The notes under the pieces are model-generated. The model was not told the DNA's origin. It ran no database searches and saw nothing but the letters and a program-made list of their open reading frames with translations. A DNA stretch of 8,622 nt from Chitinophaga pinensis (GTDB lineage: Bacteria > Bacteroidota > Bacteroidia > UKL13-3): NCBI GenBank assembly GCA_945875195.1, contig CAMCJW010000115.1, forward strand, positions 1 through 8,622, given 5' to 3'. The translations under genes were made by a program, and so were the position numbers. Shown here one piece after another: positions 1 to 6,072 of this stretch. The first letter of the stretch is position 1; each line of letters starts with the position of its first letter.

Positions 1-2
1 TA

Positions 3-404
3 ACATTTGTGTTAGTAGCAATCGCAGGTTACAGCCAGGTAACATATTCGAAAGATATATATGGTAATACAGTGGCAAAAGATCAATATGGCAAAACAAT
101 ATCGACATATTCAAAAGACATCTATGGAAATACTGTACAAAAAGACCAATATGGAAATACTCAATCAATACAATCCAAAGATATTTATGGGAATGATGTT
201 AAGAAAGACCAGTATGGAAATACTCAATCAATACAATCCAAAGACATCTATGGAAATACTGTACAAAAAGACCAATATGGAAATACTCAAGCTACTTATT
301 CGAAAGACATTTATGGAAATACAGTAAAGAAAGACCAATATGGAAATACACTTGGAACGTATTCTAAGGACATATATGGGAACACAATCTATACTCCGAA
401 GTAA
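3..404 (+). CDS. Exported tandem-repeat protein, 5'-truncated by the window edge
   Basis: The reading frame is open from the first complete codon in the window, so the true start probably lies upstream. The GTG at position 9 falls inside what reads as the hydrophobic core of a signal peptide (FVLVAIAGYSQ) and is unlikely to be the start. After a probable cleavage site behind YSQ, the mature part is almost entirely five 21-residue repeats plus a truncated sixth. Each unit holds two half-repeats of the form KDxYGN: SKDIYGNTV followed by KKDQYGNTQ. The units are rich in Lys, Asp, Tyr, Gly, Asn and Gln and contain no Cys, and the protein ends with YTPK. No enzymatic motif is seen. It may be a surface or periplasmic repeat protein, but I do not recognise a named family and assign no function. 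An attC-like inverted repeat begins 9 bp after the stop codon. Confidence 0.75.
   Translation, partial: TFVLVAIAGYSQVTYSKDIYGNTVAKDQYGKTISTYSKDIYGNTVQKDQYGNTQSIQSKDIYGNDVKKDQYGNTQSIQSKDIYGNTVQKDQYGNTQATYSKDIYGNTVKKDQYGNTLGTYSKDIYGNTIYTPK
42..401 (+). repeat. 63-bp in-frame tandem repeat, 5.7 copies
   Basis: Units start at 42, 105, 168, 231 and 294, with a 45-bp partial unit at 357-401. The period of 63 bp equals 21 codons, so changes in copy number keep the frame. Positions 114-164 and 240-290 are identical over 51 bp although unit 3 between them has diverged, which points to recent duplication or gene conversion. Within each unit a weaker half-period of 10-11 codons is visible through the KDxYGN motif. 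Confidence 0.95.
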
Positions 405-412
405 ATCTACGC

Positions 413-546
413 ATTACAGCACATTTGCGAATATGGCGGGTTTATTGGTAAAAGAAACATACTGGTTCTAATAAACATTAGTAGTAAAATGAAAGATAGT
501 GCTGAAAATCCCGCTCATCGCAAATCTTTTAACCGTTATGTGTAAT
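413..546 (+). repeat. Long imperfect inverted repeat, attC-like
   Basis: The left arm (413-443) and right arm (505-546) pair in three blocks. ATTACA at 413-418 matches TGTAAT at 541-546, ATTTGCGA at 423-430 matches TCGCAAAT at 518-525, and GCGGG at 436-440 matches CCCGC at 510-514. Unpaired bases are asymmetric: 5 against 3 between the inner blocks and 4 against 15 between the outer ones. The unpaired 60-odd bases in the middle make a very large loop. CGTTATGTG at 534-542 resembles the G/TTRRRY recombination core of integron attC sites but is not an exact match. The element lies between the stop of one small gene and the start of the next in the same direction, as attC sites do. A rho-independent terminator is unlikely, given the loop size and the lack of a T tract. 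The repeat is certain; the attC reading is inference. Confidence 0.5.
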
Positions 547-565
547 TTTACAAAACCGACAGAAA

Positions 566-874
566 ATGCATAAACAAATTTTAATAATCTCAACAATCCT
601 ATTTTTTGCTACCGTAACTTACGGACAGACAAAATGTGATGTGAAAAATTTCTACAAAGCTATTGAAGCAGAAAGTGACGTTAAGGTTTTGACGACAGGT
701 GGAGAAATTGAAGAAGCTGCATACATTTTAGTTCCAACAAAACTTGACGAAGGCAAATACAAACTTGCAGTAACTAGAAAAGCATCTAATCTCTACAAAT
801 TAGATGGTCAAGATATATATATATTGAAACAAAGTATTGCTATGAGTTTGCATCAGCGGTGGTGGTTAATTTGA
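566..874 (+). CDS. Small exported protein, probably frameshifted near its C-terminus
   Basis: As it stands the frame gives 102 aa starting with a clear signal peptide (MHKQILIISTILFFATVTYGQ, probable cleavage after YGQ) and a mature part beginning TKCDVKNFY. The last 17 residues, from LKQSIAMSL on, look out of place. The frame passes through an (AT)6 tract at 813-824. Removing one AT unit joins GQDIYI directly to ETKYCYEFASAVVVNLK and extends the frame to a stop at 925-927, for about 119 aa. That alternative reading looks much more protein-like, with a hydrophobic strand AVVVNL and a second Cys that could pair with the one after TK. The gene is therefore probably broken, phase-variable or affected by a sequencing indel. 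Function is unknown. The start is 20 bp past the attC-like repeat. Confidence 0.6.
   Translation: MHKQILIISTILFFATVTYGQTKCDVKNFYKAIEAESDVKVLTTGGEIEEAAYILVPTKLDEGKYKLAVTRKASNLYKLDGQDIYILKQSIAMSLHQRWWLI
813..824 (+). repeat. (AT)6 dinucleotide tract at the frameshift point
   Basis: Six AT units interrupt the coding frame of the exported protein gene. Tracts of this kind are prone to slipped-strand mispairing. Loss of one unit, or gain of two, would restore the downstream frame at 823-927. Confidence 0.85.
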
Positions 875-927
875 AAGTTCATCAAAGCAAATCTTCTCAT
901 ATACCCAGTCGTAAAGGGCAAGGTTAA
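823..927 (+). pseudogene. Displaced 3' coding part of the gene at 566
   Basis: Reading from ATT at 823 gives IETKYCYEFASAVVVNLK and a further 17 residues to a TAA at 925-927. It continues the upstream frame without a gap if one AT unit is removed at 813-824. It has no start codon of its own. A second slip further on is possible, because the neighbouring frame near 908-942 reads VVKGKVKKRHS before a stop; this is weak. Confidence 0.5.
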
Positions 928-1090
928 AAAACGACACAGCTGACAGACACAAGAACATACAGTTATTTATATTAAAAGTTTCTAATTTAAAAATCTAATT
1001 TTACAAAGTAAAAGTGGAGACCAGCGACCATTTTAAAAACGGGGCGACACCGAAAAGCCATACGAGTAGGAAAACTCAAAATGAAAAAAA

Positions 1091-1495
1091 ATGAAAAATT
1101 TAATTTTAATGCTTTTTGTATGGACTGCTATCTCATTTAGTGCAAATTCACAAGAAGTTGTGAAGGTTACAATTACTACTAAAACTGCTGTAACAGATGC
1201 TTTGGAAAAATGTAAAGAAGCAGGCAAAAAAGAAAAGATGGGTTCTAGAGATTTTGAAGTAAATGAGCAAAATGGCAAAGTAACACTATGGAGAACCGTG
1301 GGAGCTCTTACTAAAGCTGATTTTTATTGTGAAATTAAAGCCACATACAAAGATGGAATAACTACATTAAACATTAGAATGCCTCATACTCCAGGTTTAA
1401 TGTCATCAAATTGGACAAAAGAGTTAAAAAAAATCACAAAACATTTAGAGTTGCCTGAGATGATGGTTGGAGAATACTTTGATGGAATAGAATAG
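1091..1495 (+). CDS. Small exported protein of unknown function
   Basis: The 134-aa product has an N-terminal signal peptide (MKNLILMLFVWTAISFSANSQ, probable cleavage after NSQ), so the mature protein of about 113 aa should act in the periplasm or outside. The mature part alternates strand-like and charged segments (VVKVTITTKTAV, FEVNEQNGKVTLWRTV, ADFYCEIKATYKDG, ITTLNIRMP) and ends in an amphipathic, Glu-rich tail (LKKITKHLELPEMMVGEYF). That suggests a compact alpha/beta fold, but I recognise no family. There are two cysteines, near residues 41 and 80. An ATG at 1081 is out of frame and closes after about 20 codons, so 1091 is preferred; it is preceded by an A-rich leader. The gene lies in the row of small exported genes, about 160 bp after the previous one. 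Confidence 0.75.
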   Translation: MKNLILMLFVWTAISFSANSQEVVKVTITTKTAVTDALEKCKEAGKKEKMGSRDFEVNEQNGKVTLWRTVGALTKADFYCEIKATYKDGITTLNIRMPHTPGLMSSNWTKELKKITKHLELPEMMVGEYFDGIE

Positions 1496-1615
1496 GCATA
1501 TTATAAAGTTTAAATAAATATTAAATTCTAATCATGTGAAACAAATAAGTAAAAAAAACATTATAACTTTAGATGAAAATTAAATTCGTTTATGGTAAAA
1601 GGGTGTTTTCGTTAA

Positions 1616-1644
1616 TTTGTTTATAATGGTTTGAATTAGCTACC
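1616..1644 (+). promoter_or_regulatory. Weak candidate promoter for the gene at 1666
   Basis: TTTG at 1616-1619 is followed after 17 bp by TAGCTACC at 1637-1644, which keeps the TAnnT part of the Bacteroidota -7 element but not the TTG. Transcription would start about 15-20 bp before the ATG. The spacing is slightly short and the match incomplete. Confidence 0.22.
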
Positions 1645-1665
1645 AACATAAAAAATAATATACCT

Positions 1666-2214
1666 ATGAAAACAATATTAACCACCTTTTTATTTTTAGT
1701 TTCTTTACTTTCTTATGCTCAAGAACTACCTAACTTTAAAGGTAAAAAGTTCAGTGATATAATTACCTACTTAGATTCTAGTAAGATTGAATTTTCAAGG
1801 GAGGATGACGAATTAAGTAAATCAATACTGGCGAAAGAAACTAAGAAATACTCCTCTGATAGTAGTAATATTACTTTTCGAATTTTGAAGTTAAAATTTG
1901 ATAAATCTGATATATGCATCTATTCAAACTATATTTACAAAACTGAGAAAAGGATTAATAGCTCTGGAGTTTTTGCGATGTTTCCAGAGGATAATAGTTC
2001 TGATTTATTGCTCAAGGCTGGTAATTCTGGGTTAATTGCAAATACTCTCATGTTAGGTGGTGCAACTTTCGCCGTTATTAGTGCAAGTTTTTTAAATCCT
2101 GAAGTAATCTTGATTGGTGGTGTTATTTCATTAGTTGGAGTAGGATATAACTTTTATGCATGGCACAATTTAAAAAAGGCTGCATTGAAACAAAAGCAAG
2201 AAAATAAAAGATAA
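1666..2214 (+). CDS. Exported or membrane protein of unknown function with two C-terminal membrane segments
   Basis: The 182-aa product starts with a signal peptide (MKTILTTFLFLVSLLSYAQ, cleavage after YAQ). A soluble, strongly charged region of about 90 residues follows, including many Lys, Ser and Asp and the stretch SDICIYSNYIYKTEKR. Two hydrophobic segments at roughly 121-142 and 145-165 (TLMLGGATFAVISASFL and VILIGGVISLVGVGYNFYA) could form a membrane hairpin, and the tail is basic (LKKAALKQKQENKR). If the signal peptide is cleaved, the soluble part would face the periplasm with the hairpin anchoring the C-terminus. No known family is recognised. It is the last of four like-oriented small exported genes and converges on the membrane protein gene on the other strand, 167 bp away. 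Confidence 0.75.
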   Translation: MKTILTTFLFLVSLLSYAQELPNFKGKKFSDIITYLDSSKIEFSREDDELSKSILAKETKKYSSDSSNITFRILKLKFDKSDICIYSNYIYKTEKRINSSGVFAMFPEDNSSDLLLKAGNSGLIANTLMLGGATFAVISASFLNPEVILIGGVISLVGVGYNFYAWHNLKKAALKQKQENKR

Positions 2215-2381
2215 AAACCTCAAATATCGAGAAGTACTCCATTTTGTAAAAATCCATTTTATTAGTATTGTCCTCCTCCCTAAAATTAGTTCATTATGAA
2301 AGTAAAAGAAACGTTCTAACAAATACCTCCCAATACACCAACACCCAAAGACCTTCATCAATTACCCTACGCCCATACAAC

Positions 2382-2630
2382 CTACTCCAAAGCACAATAC
2401 AAGCCGTAAAAAACTACGGAGGCACCAATGGAGGTTAGGCCATATAAAATTACGTTATAGGCTATATTTGAATGGGGTAAAACAAAGGTGGTAACACAAC
2501 CCAATAACAGACTTATTGCCCCAACGGCAATCAGTAAAAATCCCCTAGCAGTGCGCTTTTTTGCCATTTCTTTTTTGGTGGTTTCATCCATTGTATTGGA
2601 ACCATGAATAGCTAAATTTGAATCTTCCAT
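2382..2630 (-). CDS. Small two-helix membrane protein
   Basis: The chosen start gives 82 aa. A hydrophilic N-terminus with the basic, Lys/Thr-rich stretch ETTKKEMAKKRTARG precedes two membrane helices, FLLIAVGAISLLLGCVTTFVL and NVILYGLTSIGASVVFYGLY, joined by a short loop PHSNIAY. The protein ends CALE. By the positive-inside rule the N-terminus is probably cytoplasmic. Function is unknown. An upstream in-frame ATG at 2678 would give 98 aa, but it overlaps the -33 element of a well-matched promoter and its extra residues look like translated leader, so 2630 is preferred. A further ATG 13 codons later (MDETTKK) cannot be excluded. The gene is divergent from the SPFH gene. Confidence 0.72.
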   Translation of the reverse strand: MEDSNLAIHGSNTMDETTKKEMAKKRTARGFLLIAVGAISLLLGCVTTFVLPHSNIAYNVILYGLTSIGASVVFYGLYCALE

Positions 2631-2648
2631 TGATGTTAAATTTAAACC

Positions 2649-2679
2649 TAAAAATAAAATTTTCTTTCTAAAAAACAAA
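2649..2679 (-). promoter_or_regulatory. Bacteroidota-type promoter for the small membrane protein gene
   Basis: Read on the - strand, TTTG (2679-2676) is followed after exactly 19 bp by TATTTTTA (2656-2649). This matches the phylum's TTTG-N19-TAnnTTTG consensus at all but the last base. Transcription would begin about 12 bp before the ATG at 2630, which supports that start over 2678. Confidence 0.55.
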
Positions 2680-2729
2680 TTCTCACCTACCTTCGATCCA
2701 ACATTAAACTATAACCCACCTCAAATCCA

Positions 2730-2753
2730 CCCTTAATATAACCCTTAATATAA
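2730..2753 (+). repeat. Two direct copies of a 12-bp sequence
   Basis: CCCTTAATATAA occurs at 2730-2741 and again, exactly, at 2742-2753. It abuts the heptamer array and shares the CTTA core with it. Confidence 0.9.
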
Positions 2754-2830
2754 CTCTTACCTCTTAACTCTTACCTCTTAACTCTTAACTCTTAACTCTT
2801 ACCTCTTAATTCTTACCTCTTACCTCTTAC
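2754..2830 (+). repeat. Heptanucleotide tandem array, 11 copies of CTCTTAM
   Basis: Eleven 7-bp units run without interruption. Five read CTCTTAC, five read CTCTTAA and one reads TTCTTAC. The array ends 32 bp before the SPFH start codon, so it lies in the promoter or 5' leader, where changes in copy number would alter spacing. On the other strand the unit reads GTAAGAG or TTAAGAG. Confidence 0.95.
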
Positions 2831-2862
2831 CTAATAATTAAAACTTAAAACAAAAAAAAACT

Positions 2863-3762
2863 ATGTTCATCATCATCCTCGGAATTTTACTATTTGTTGC
2901 AGGCACCATTGCCGCGAGCAGCGAGATTGGAAAGAAGTTTGCAACTGGCATCAGGTTCGCCGCAATTGTATTGGTTGGAATTGGATTGTTAACCTCCTGT
3001 TTCAAGCAAATTGATGCCGGCTTTGTGGGTGTTAAAGTGCTTTTTGGAAAGGTGCAAGACGATGTATTGCCAAGTGGTTTGCATGTGGTAAACCCTTTGG
3101 TTGATGTAAAGGTAATGGATATCAAAACCCAAAACTATACCATGAGTGGCATACATGATGAAGGGGATGTGTCAGGTGATGATGCTATCAGGATTTTAAC
3201 GGCAGATGGTTTGGAAGTAGCCATAGATTTAACGGTATTGTTTAAGGTATTGCCTACTGATGCGCCAAAAATATTGAATGAAACAGGTATAGATTACAAT
3301 ACCAAAATTATCCGCCCAATCACGCGCACTGCCATTAGGGATAATGCAGTTTATTATGAGGCTGTGGCACTTTATTCTAGCAAGCGCGATGAATTTCAAA
3401 GCAGGATTTCTAAAACCATAGAAAAGAGCTTCAAAGAGCGTGGTATAATTTTAGAACAAATGCTTATTCGCAATATTACCTTACCCACTTCTGTGAAGGC
3501 AAGTATTGAATCAAAAATTAATGCCGAACAAGATGCCCAAAAAATGCAATTTGTTTTGCAAAAAGAACGTCAGGAAGCAGAACGCAAAAGGGTAGAAGCG
3601 CAAGGTATTGCAGATTACCAGCGTATTATAAGCAGCGGTTTAACCGATAAGCAATTGCAATACGAAACCATTAAGGCAAATCTTGAATTGGCTAAATCGA
3701 ACAATACAAAAGTAGTTATTATGGGTAAAGGAAATACGCCTGTGATATTGGATACGAAGTAA
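2863..3762 (+). CDS. SPFH/prohibitin-family membrane protein
   Basis: The 299-aa product has two N-terminal hydrophobic segments (about 1-18 and 31-45) followed by the SPFH (band 7) domain. That domain starts at IDAGFVGVKVLFGKV, continues through LPSGLHVVNPLVDV, and includes ILTADGLEVAIDLTVLFKV and the signature-like region IRPITRTAIRDN. A Glu/Gln/Arg-rich coiled coil (about 205-250) precedes a C-terminal helix and a hydrophobic tail. The order and length fit bacterial prohibitin/HflC-like scaffold proteins, which form ring-shaped membrane oligomers and affect membrane quality control or proteolysis. The specific partner cannot be inferred because no protease gene (ftsH, NfeD) is adjacent. 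LLTSC at 42-46 fits a lipobox but follows a second hydrophobic segment. The ATG is preceded by an A-rich leader and a heptamer array. Confidence 0.9.
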   Translation: MFIIILGILLFVAGTIAASSEIGKKFATGIRFAAIVLVGIGLLTSCFKQIDAGFVGVKVLFGKVQDDVLPSGLHVVNPLVDVKVMDIKTQNYTMSGIHDEGDVSGDDAIRILTADGLEVAIDLTVLFKVLPTDAPKILNETGIDYNTKIIRPITRTAIRDNAVYYEAVALYSSKRDEFQSRISKTIEKSFKERGIILEQMLIRNITLPTSVKASIESKINAEQDAQKMQFVLQKERQEAERKRVEAQGIADYQRIISSGLTDKQLQYETIKANLELAKSNNTKVVIMGKGNTPVILDTK

Positions 3763-3775
3763 ATTGATTTAACTT

Positions 3776-5938
3776 TTAAAATGTTATTTCAACATTTGGG
3801 AGGTCTTTTCTAATCCGCTCTTTTTCTTTTTCACCAATAGGATTACCCACCAGATTCAATGTCCTTAATTTCCTTAAACGATACATATAGGGAGGCAGTG
3901 ATCCGATATTGTTGTTTTCTAAATTGAGCTCTTCTAATTTAGTTAAACCAGCAAATGTTCTGGGTAAATAGAGCAGCTTATTGTTACTTAAGTCTAAACT
4001 AATCAATCGCTTTAACTGATGCACCTCGGCGGGTAGCTCTGTAATATTGTTAAAACTAAAATTCGCATATTGCAAATTCTTTAATTGGTTCAAACCGTCT
4101 AATGAACCAATTTGATTGTGCGACAGGTCTATCTTTTTTAAGTAATAGCCACTGATAAAATAAAAGGAAACGGTACTGAGTTGGTTGTTACTTACATTTA
4201 AATTTTCTAAATATTTTAAATTTACAAATCCTTTTGGCAGCTCGTTTAATTGGTTGTTTGAAAGGTTGAGGTCTTTTAAATTCTCCAATTTTTTAATGCT
4301 ATTGGGCAATTGAATCAACTCATTTTTGCTTAAGTTTAGTGCAATCAATTGCTTCATTTTATGAATGCCCGTTGGGTATTTAACAATTGATTGTTCTTTT
4401 AAATCCAATTGTCGAACCTGTTCTTTATTGGCCAAAGCAGAATCATAATTGGTGTAAGTTTTAAAAGATTCTTTGGCATAATTTAACTCATAAATAGGTT
4501 TTGGTTTGCAGGGCAGTGAGCTTATTCCAAACCGCCTGTCTTTAAAATCTTTGATTTCACCCACCCCAAAAGTTTCTAATTTTATATTTTCTAAATCTTG
4601 GTTCAAGGTATACAATCCACCATTGGTTATCTTGGCCAAATAGGCCAGATGCGGATTTACGCCTACTTCTTTGATGTATCCGCATACAATAACTCTCACT
4701 GGTTTATTAATTTTTGAAGCCAATTCAATGTCTCTGATACAAGCAAGGTTGTCGGCAATTAAAATAACCTCTTGGTGGTTTGGAAATCTCTTTATCGATT
4801 CTAAAATAGCCTCAATATCGTTTTCTGGTCTATCGCCACCGCTGCCATTGATGCGAACCAAATTAAACAGGTTCATAATGGTTGGTATATCCGATGCCTC
4901 AACAGAATATATTCCGCCAGTTTCTCCTATAATTTTGCTCGCGTTGGTTTTGTTATCGCCATCATTAAAGAGGGTTAAAAACCTAATACCAGATGACCTG
5001 TAATGGTTAATATGCCAATGCACAACCTGTGCGCCATAGCCATACATGCTGCCTGTCCAATCGTTTACCACCAATGCATCTACCCATTCTGGATGCCTTT
5101 CCATTACCTTCCAAACCACGCTATCATAAAACGGATTGAGCTTTAAAAATTCGTTGATTTGTCGCTTGTATTGTTGAATCTCAAATGGCGTTCTGTCTGC
5201 TAATTTGATGGAGGAAGGCTTCAATATTTGCTTTTCCAAATGTTTTTGAATCATTGTTTTTTGAACATCCAAAGGCTTGTTTTCCAGGGCCAGCTTAATG
5301 GAGTCGCTCAAGATATGGTCTTGTTTAATATTGGCAATGGTGCTCTCCATTTCTTTGATGCCACCTTGGGTATTTTTTTCGGTTTGAACCGAAGCGTTGG
5401 CAAGAGGTAAGCTGTCTTGTTGCTTGTTTAACTTGGCCTCTTCGGCGGGAGTTCTGTACCAAATAACTATTCCATGAAACAATTTGTTTACCTGTTCATC
5501 ATTGTCGATATGGGTTTGTAAAATAGTTCTCCAAGTAAAATCTGCATCATTTAAAGAGGCATCTAATTGAAAAAGGTGAATCAACCTGTTGCACAACAAT
5601 GGGTAGATTTCTTTGTACACACTATCATACACCGGATACCTAGAATAAACAATATCTACTTGATACGGGTAAACGGTGTCTCTAATATTGAGCCACAATT
5701 TTGGTGCAATAAAATCGGAACTGCGTAGGCCATTTCTTAGGAATACAGCATGTTTGCCGGGAGTTACTTTGTACTCGTAAACAAACTCTTCTTTAAATTT
5801 AGCCTTTATAGCCGGACCATTTTTTTTAGGATTTAAAAGTTTGGGTTCATCAAAATAATTTTGGGCAAATAGGTTCGAACCAATGAGCAAAAGCAAATTT
5901 AAAAGTAATGGTTTTATGATGTTCTTATTTATTCGCAT
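3776..5938 (-). CDS. Secreted vWA-like domain / leucine-rich repeat protein
   Basis: The chosen start gives 720 aa with a signal peptide MRINKNIIKPLLLNLLLLIG... cleaved after FAQ. Residues of about 27-290 are a Bacteroidota-type extracellular region with no recognised domain. A von Willebrand factor A-like fold follows: ALVVNDWTGSMYGYG at 288-302 carries the MIDAS-like DxTxS, then LTLFNDGD, NGSGGDRPENDIEAIL, VILIADN and VRVIVCGY. From about residue 508 to 711 there are nine leucine-rich repeats of about 23 residues (LxxLxLSxNxLxxLPxxxxxL). There is no membrane anchor, lipobox Cys or C-terminal sorting domain, so it is probably periplasmic or released. A protein-binding role is likely; no enzyme activity is visible. 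An ATG at 5971 would add 11 residues but lies upstream of a -7-like element. It converges on the SPFH gene with a 13-bp gap. Confidence 0.88.
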   Translation of the reverse strand: MRINKNIIKPLLLNLLLLIGSNLFAQNYFDEPKLLNPKKNGPAIKAKFKEEFVYEYKVTPGKHAVFLRNGLRSSDFIAPKLWLNIRDTVYPYQVDIVYSRYPVYDSVYKEIYPLLCNRLIHLFQLDASLNDADFTWRTILQTHIDNDEQVNKLFHGIVIWYRTPAEEAKLNKQQDSLPLANASVQTEKNTQGGIKEMESTIANIKQDHILSDSIKLALENKPLDVQKTMIQKHLEKQILKPSSIKLADRTPFEIQQYKRQINEFLKLNPFYDSVVWKVMERHPEWVDALVVNDWTGSMYGYGAQVVHWHINHYRSSGIRFLTLFNDGDNKTNASKIIGETGGIYSVEASDIPTIMNLFNLVRINGSGGDRPENDIEAILESIKRFPNHQEVILIADNLACIRDIELASKINKPVRVIVCGYIKEVGVNPHLAYLAKITNGGLYTLNQDLENIKLETFGVGEIKDFKDRRFGISSLPCKPKPIYELNYAKESFKTYTNYDSALANKEQVRQLDLKEQSIVKYPTGIHKMKQLIALNLSKNELIQLPNSIKKLENLKDLNLSNNQLNELPKGFVNLKYLENLNVSNNQLSTVSFYFISGYYLKKIDLSHNQIGSLDGLNQLKNLQYANFSFNNITELPAEVHQLKRLISLDLSNNKLLYLPRTFAGLTKLEELNLENNNIGSLPPYMYRLRKLRTLNLVGNPIGEKEKERIRKDLPNVEITF

Positions 5939-6072
5939 AAAGTGGCTTGGGGCAAACCTATTATAAATCAATTAAAATACCGGTAATAATTTATGGTTCA
6001 ATTCTAATTTTTTTATAAATTGCAATGGTTAGCTATCATTTGGTATAACGAATTTAAAATAAGTCAGCGTAT
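5939..6072. other. Divergent intergenic region between the vWA-LRR gene and the formate dehydrogenase operon
   Basis: This 134-bp AT-rich gap must hold the promoters of both directions. Only the -7-like element for the - strand is clear. On the + strand TATCATTTG at 6034-6042 is one base longer than TAnnTTTG and has no matching -33, so no promoter is called for the operon. No inverted repeat suggesting an operator was seen. Confidence 0.5.
5953..5960 (-). promoter_or_regulatory. Perfect TAnnTTTG element upstream of the vWA-LRR gene
   Basis: The - strand reads TAGGTTTG here, an exact match to the Bacteroidota -7 element, 14 bp before the preferred ATG at 5938. No convincing -33 TTTG lies about 19 bp further upstream, so the call rests on the -7 alone. 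If real, it excludes the longer start at 5971. Confidence 0.4.

Larger units (their letters stand above)
2631..2862. other. Extremely G-poor divergent intergenic region
   Basis: The + strand has only three G residues in 232 bases (2632, 2635, 2695), and positions 2696-2862 have none. The region holds the promoter of the - strand gene, a duplicated 12-bp sequence and the heptamer array. Because both conserved promoter elements contain G, no canonical promoter for the SPFH gene can exist between 2696 and its start. Confidence 0.9.

Noticed and set aside
61..327. Open frame overlapping the repeat protein, rich in Met-Glu-Ile
   Set aside because: It is a shadow of the 63-bp repeats in a second frame, kept open only because the repeat period is a multiple of three; no signal peptide or upstream context.
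1081..1140. Alternative ATG at 1081 for the exported protein gene
   Set aside because: Out of frame with the signal peptide and closed by a stop after about 20 codons.
1033..1278. - strand open frame opposite the exported protein at 1091
   Set aside because: Low-complexity Phe/Ser-rich translation antisense to a gene with a good signal peptide.
2170..2361. - strand open frame between the two convergent genes
   Set aside because: Overlaps the end of the 182-aa gene, translation is Phe/Leu/Trp/Arg-rich without domain features, no promoter seen.
2244..2444. + strand start-less open frame ending QAVKNYGGTNGG, at first protein-like
   Set aside because: It has no good start codon and its end is antisense to the second helix of the small membrane protein, which has a promoter and a convincing two-helix layout.
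2838..3125. - strand open frame opposite the SPFH gene
   Set aside because: Antisense shadow of a clearly recognised SPFH gene.
3763..3775. Bidirectional terminator between the SPFH and vWA-LRR genes
   Set aside because: The 13-bp gap contains no hairpin.
4671..5410. + strand open frames at 4671-5003 and 5228-5410
   Set aside because: Antisense to the vWA-LRR protein, whose domains and repeats confirm the - strand frame.
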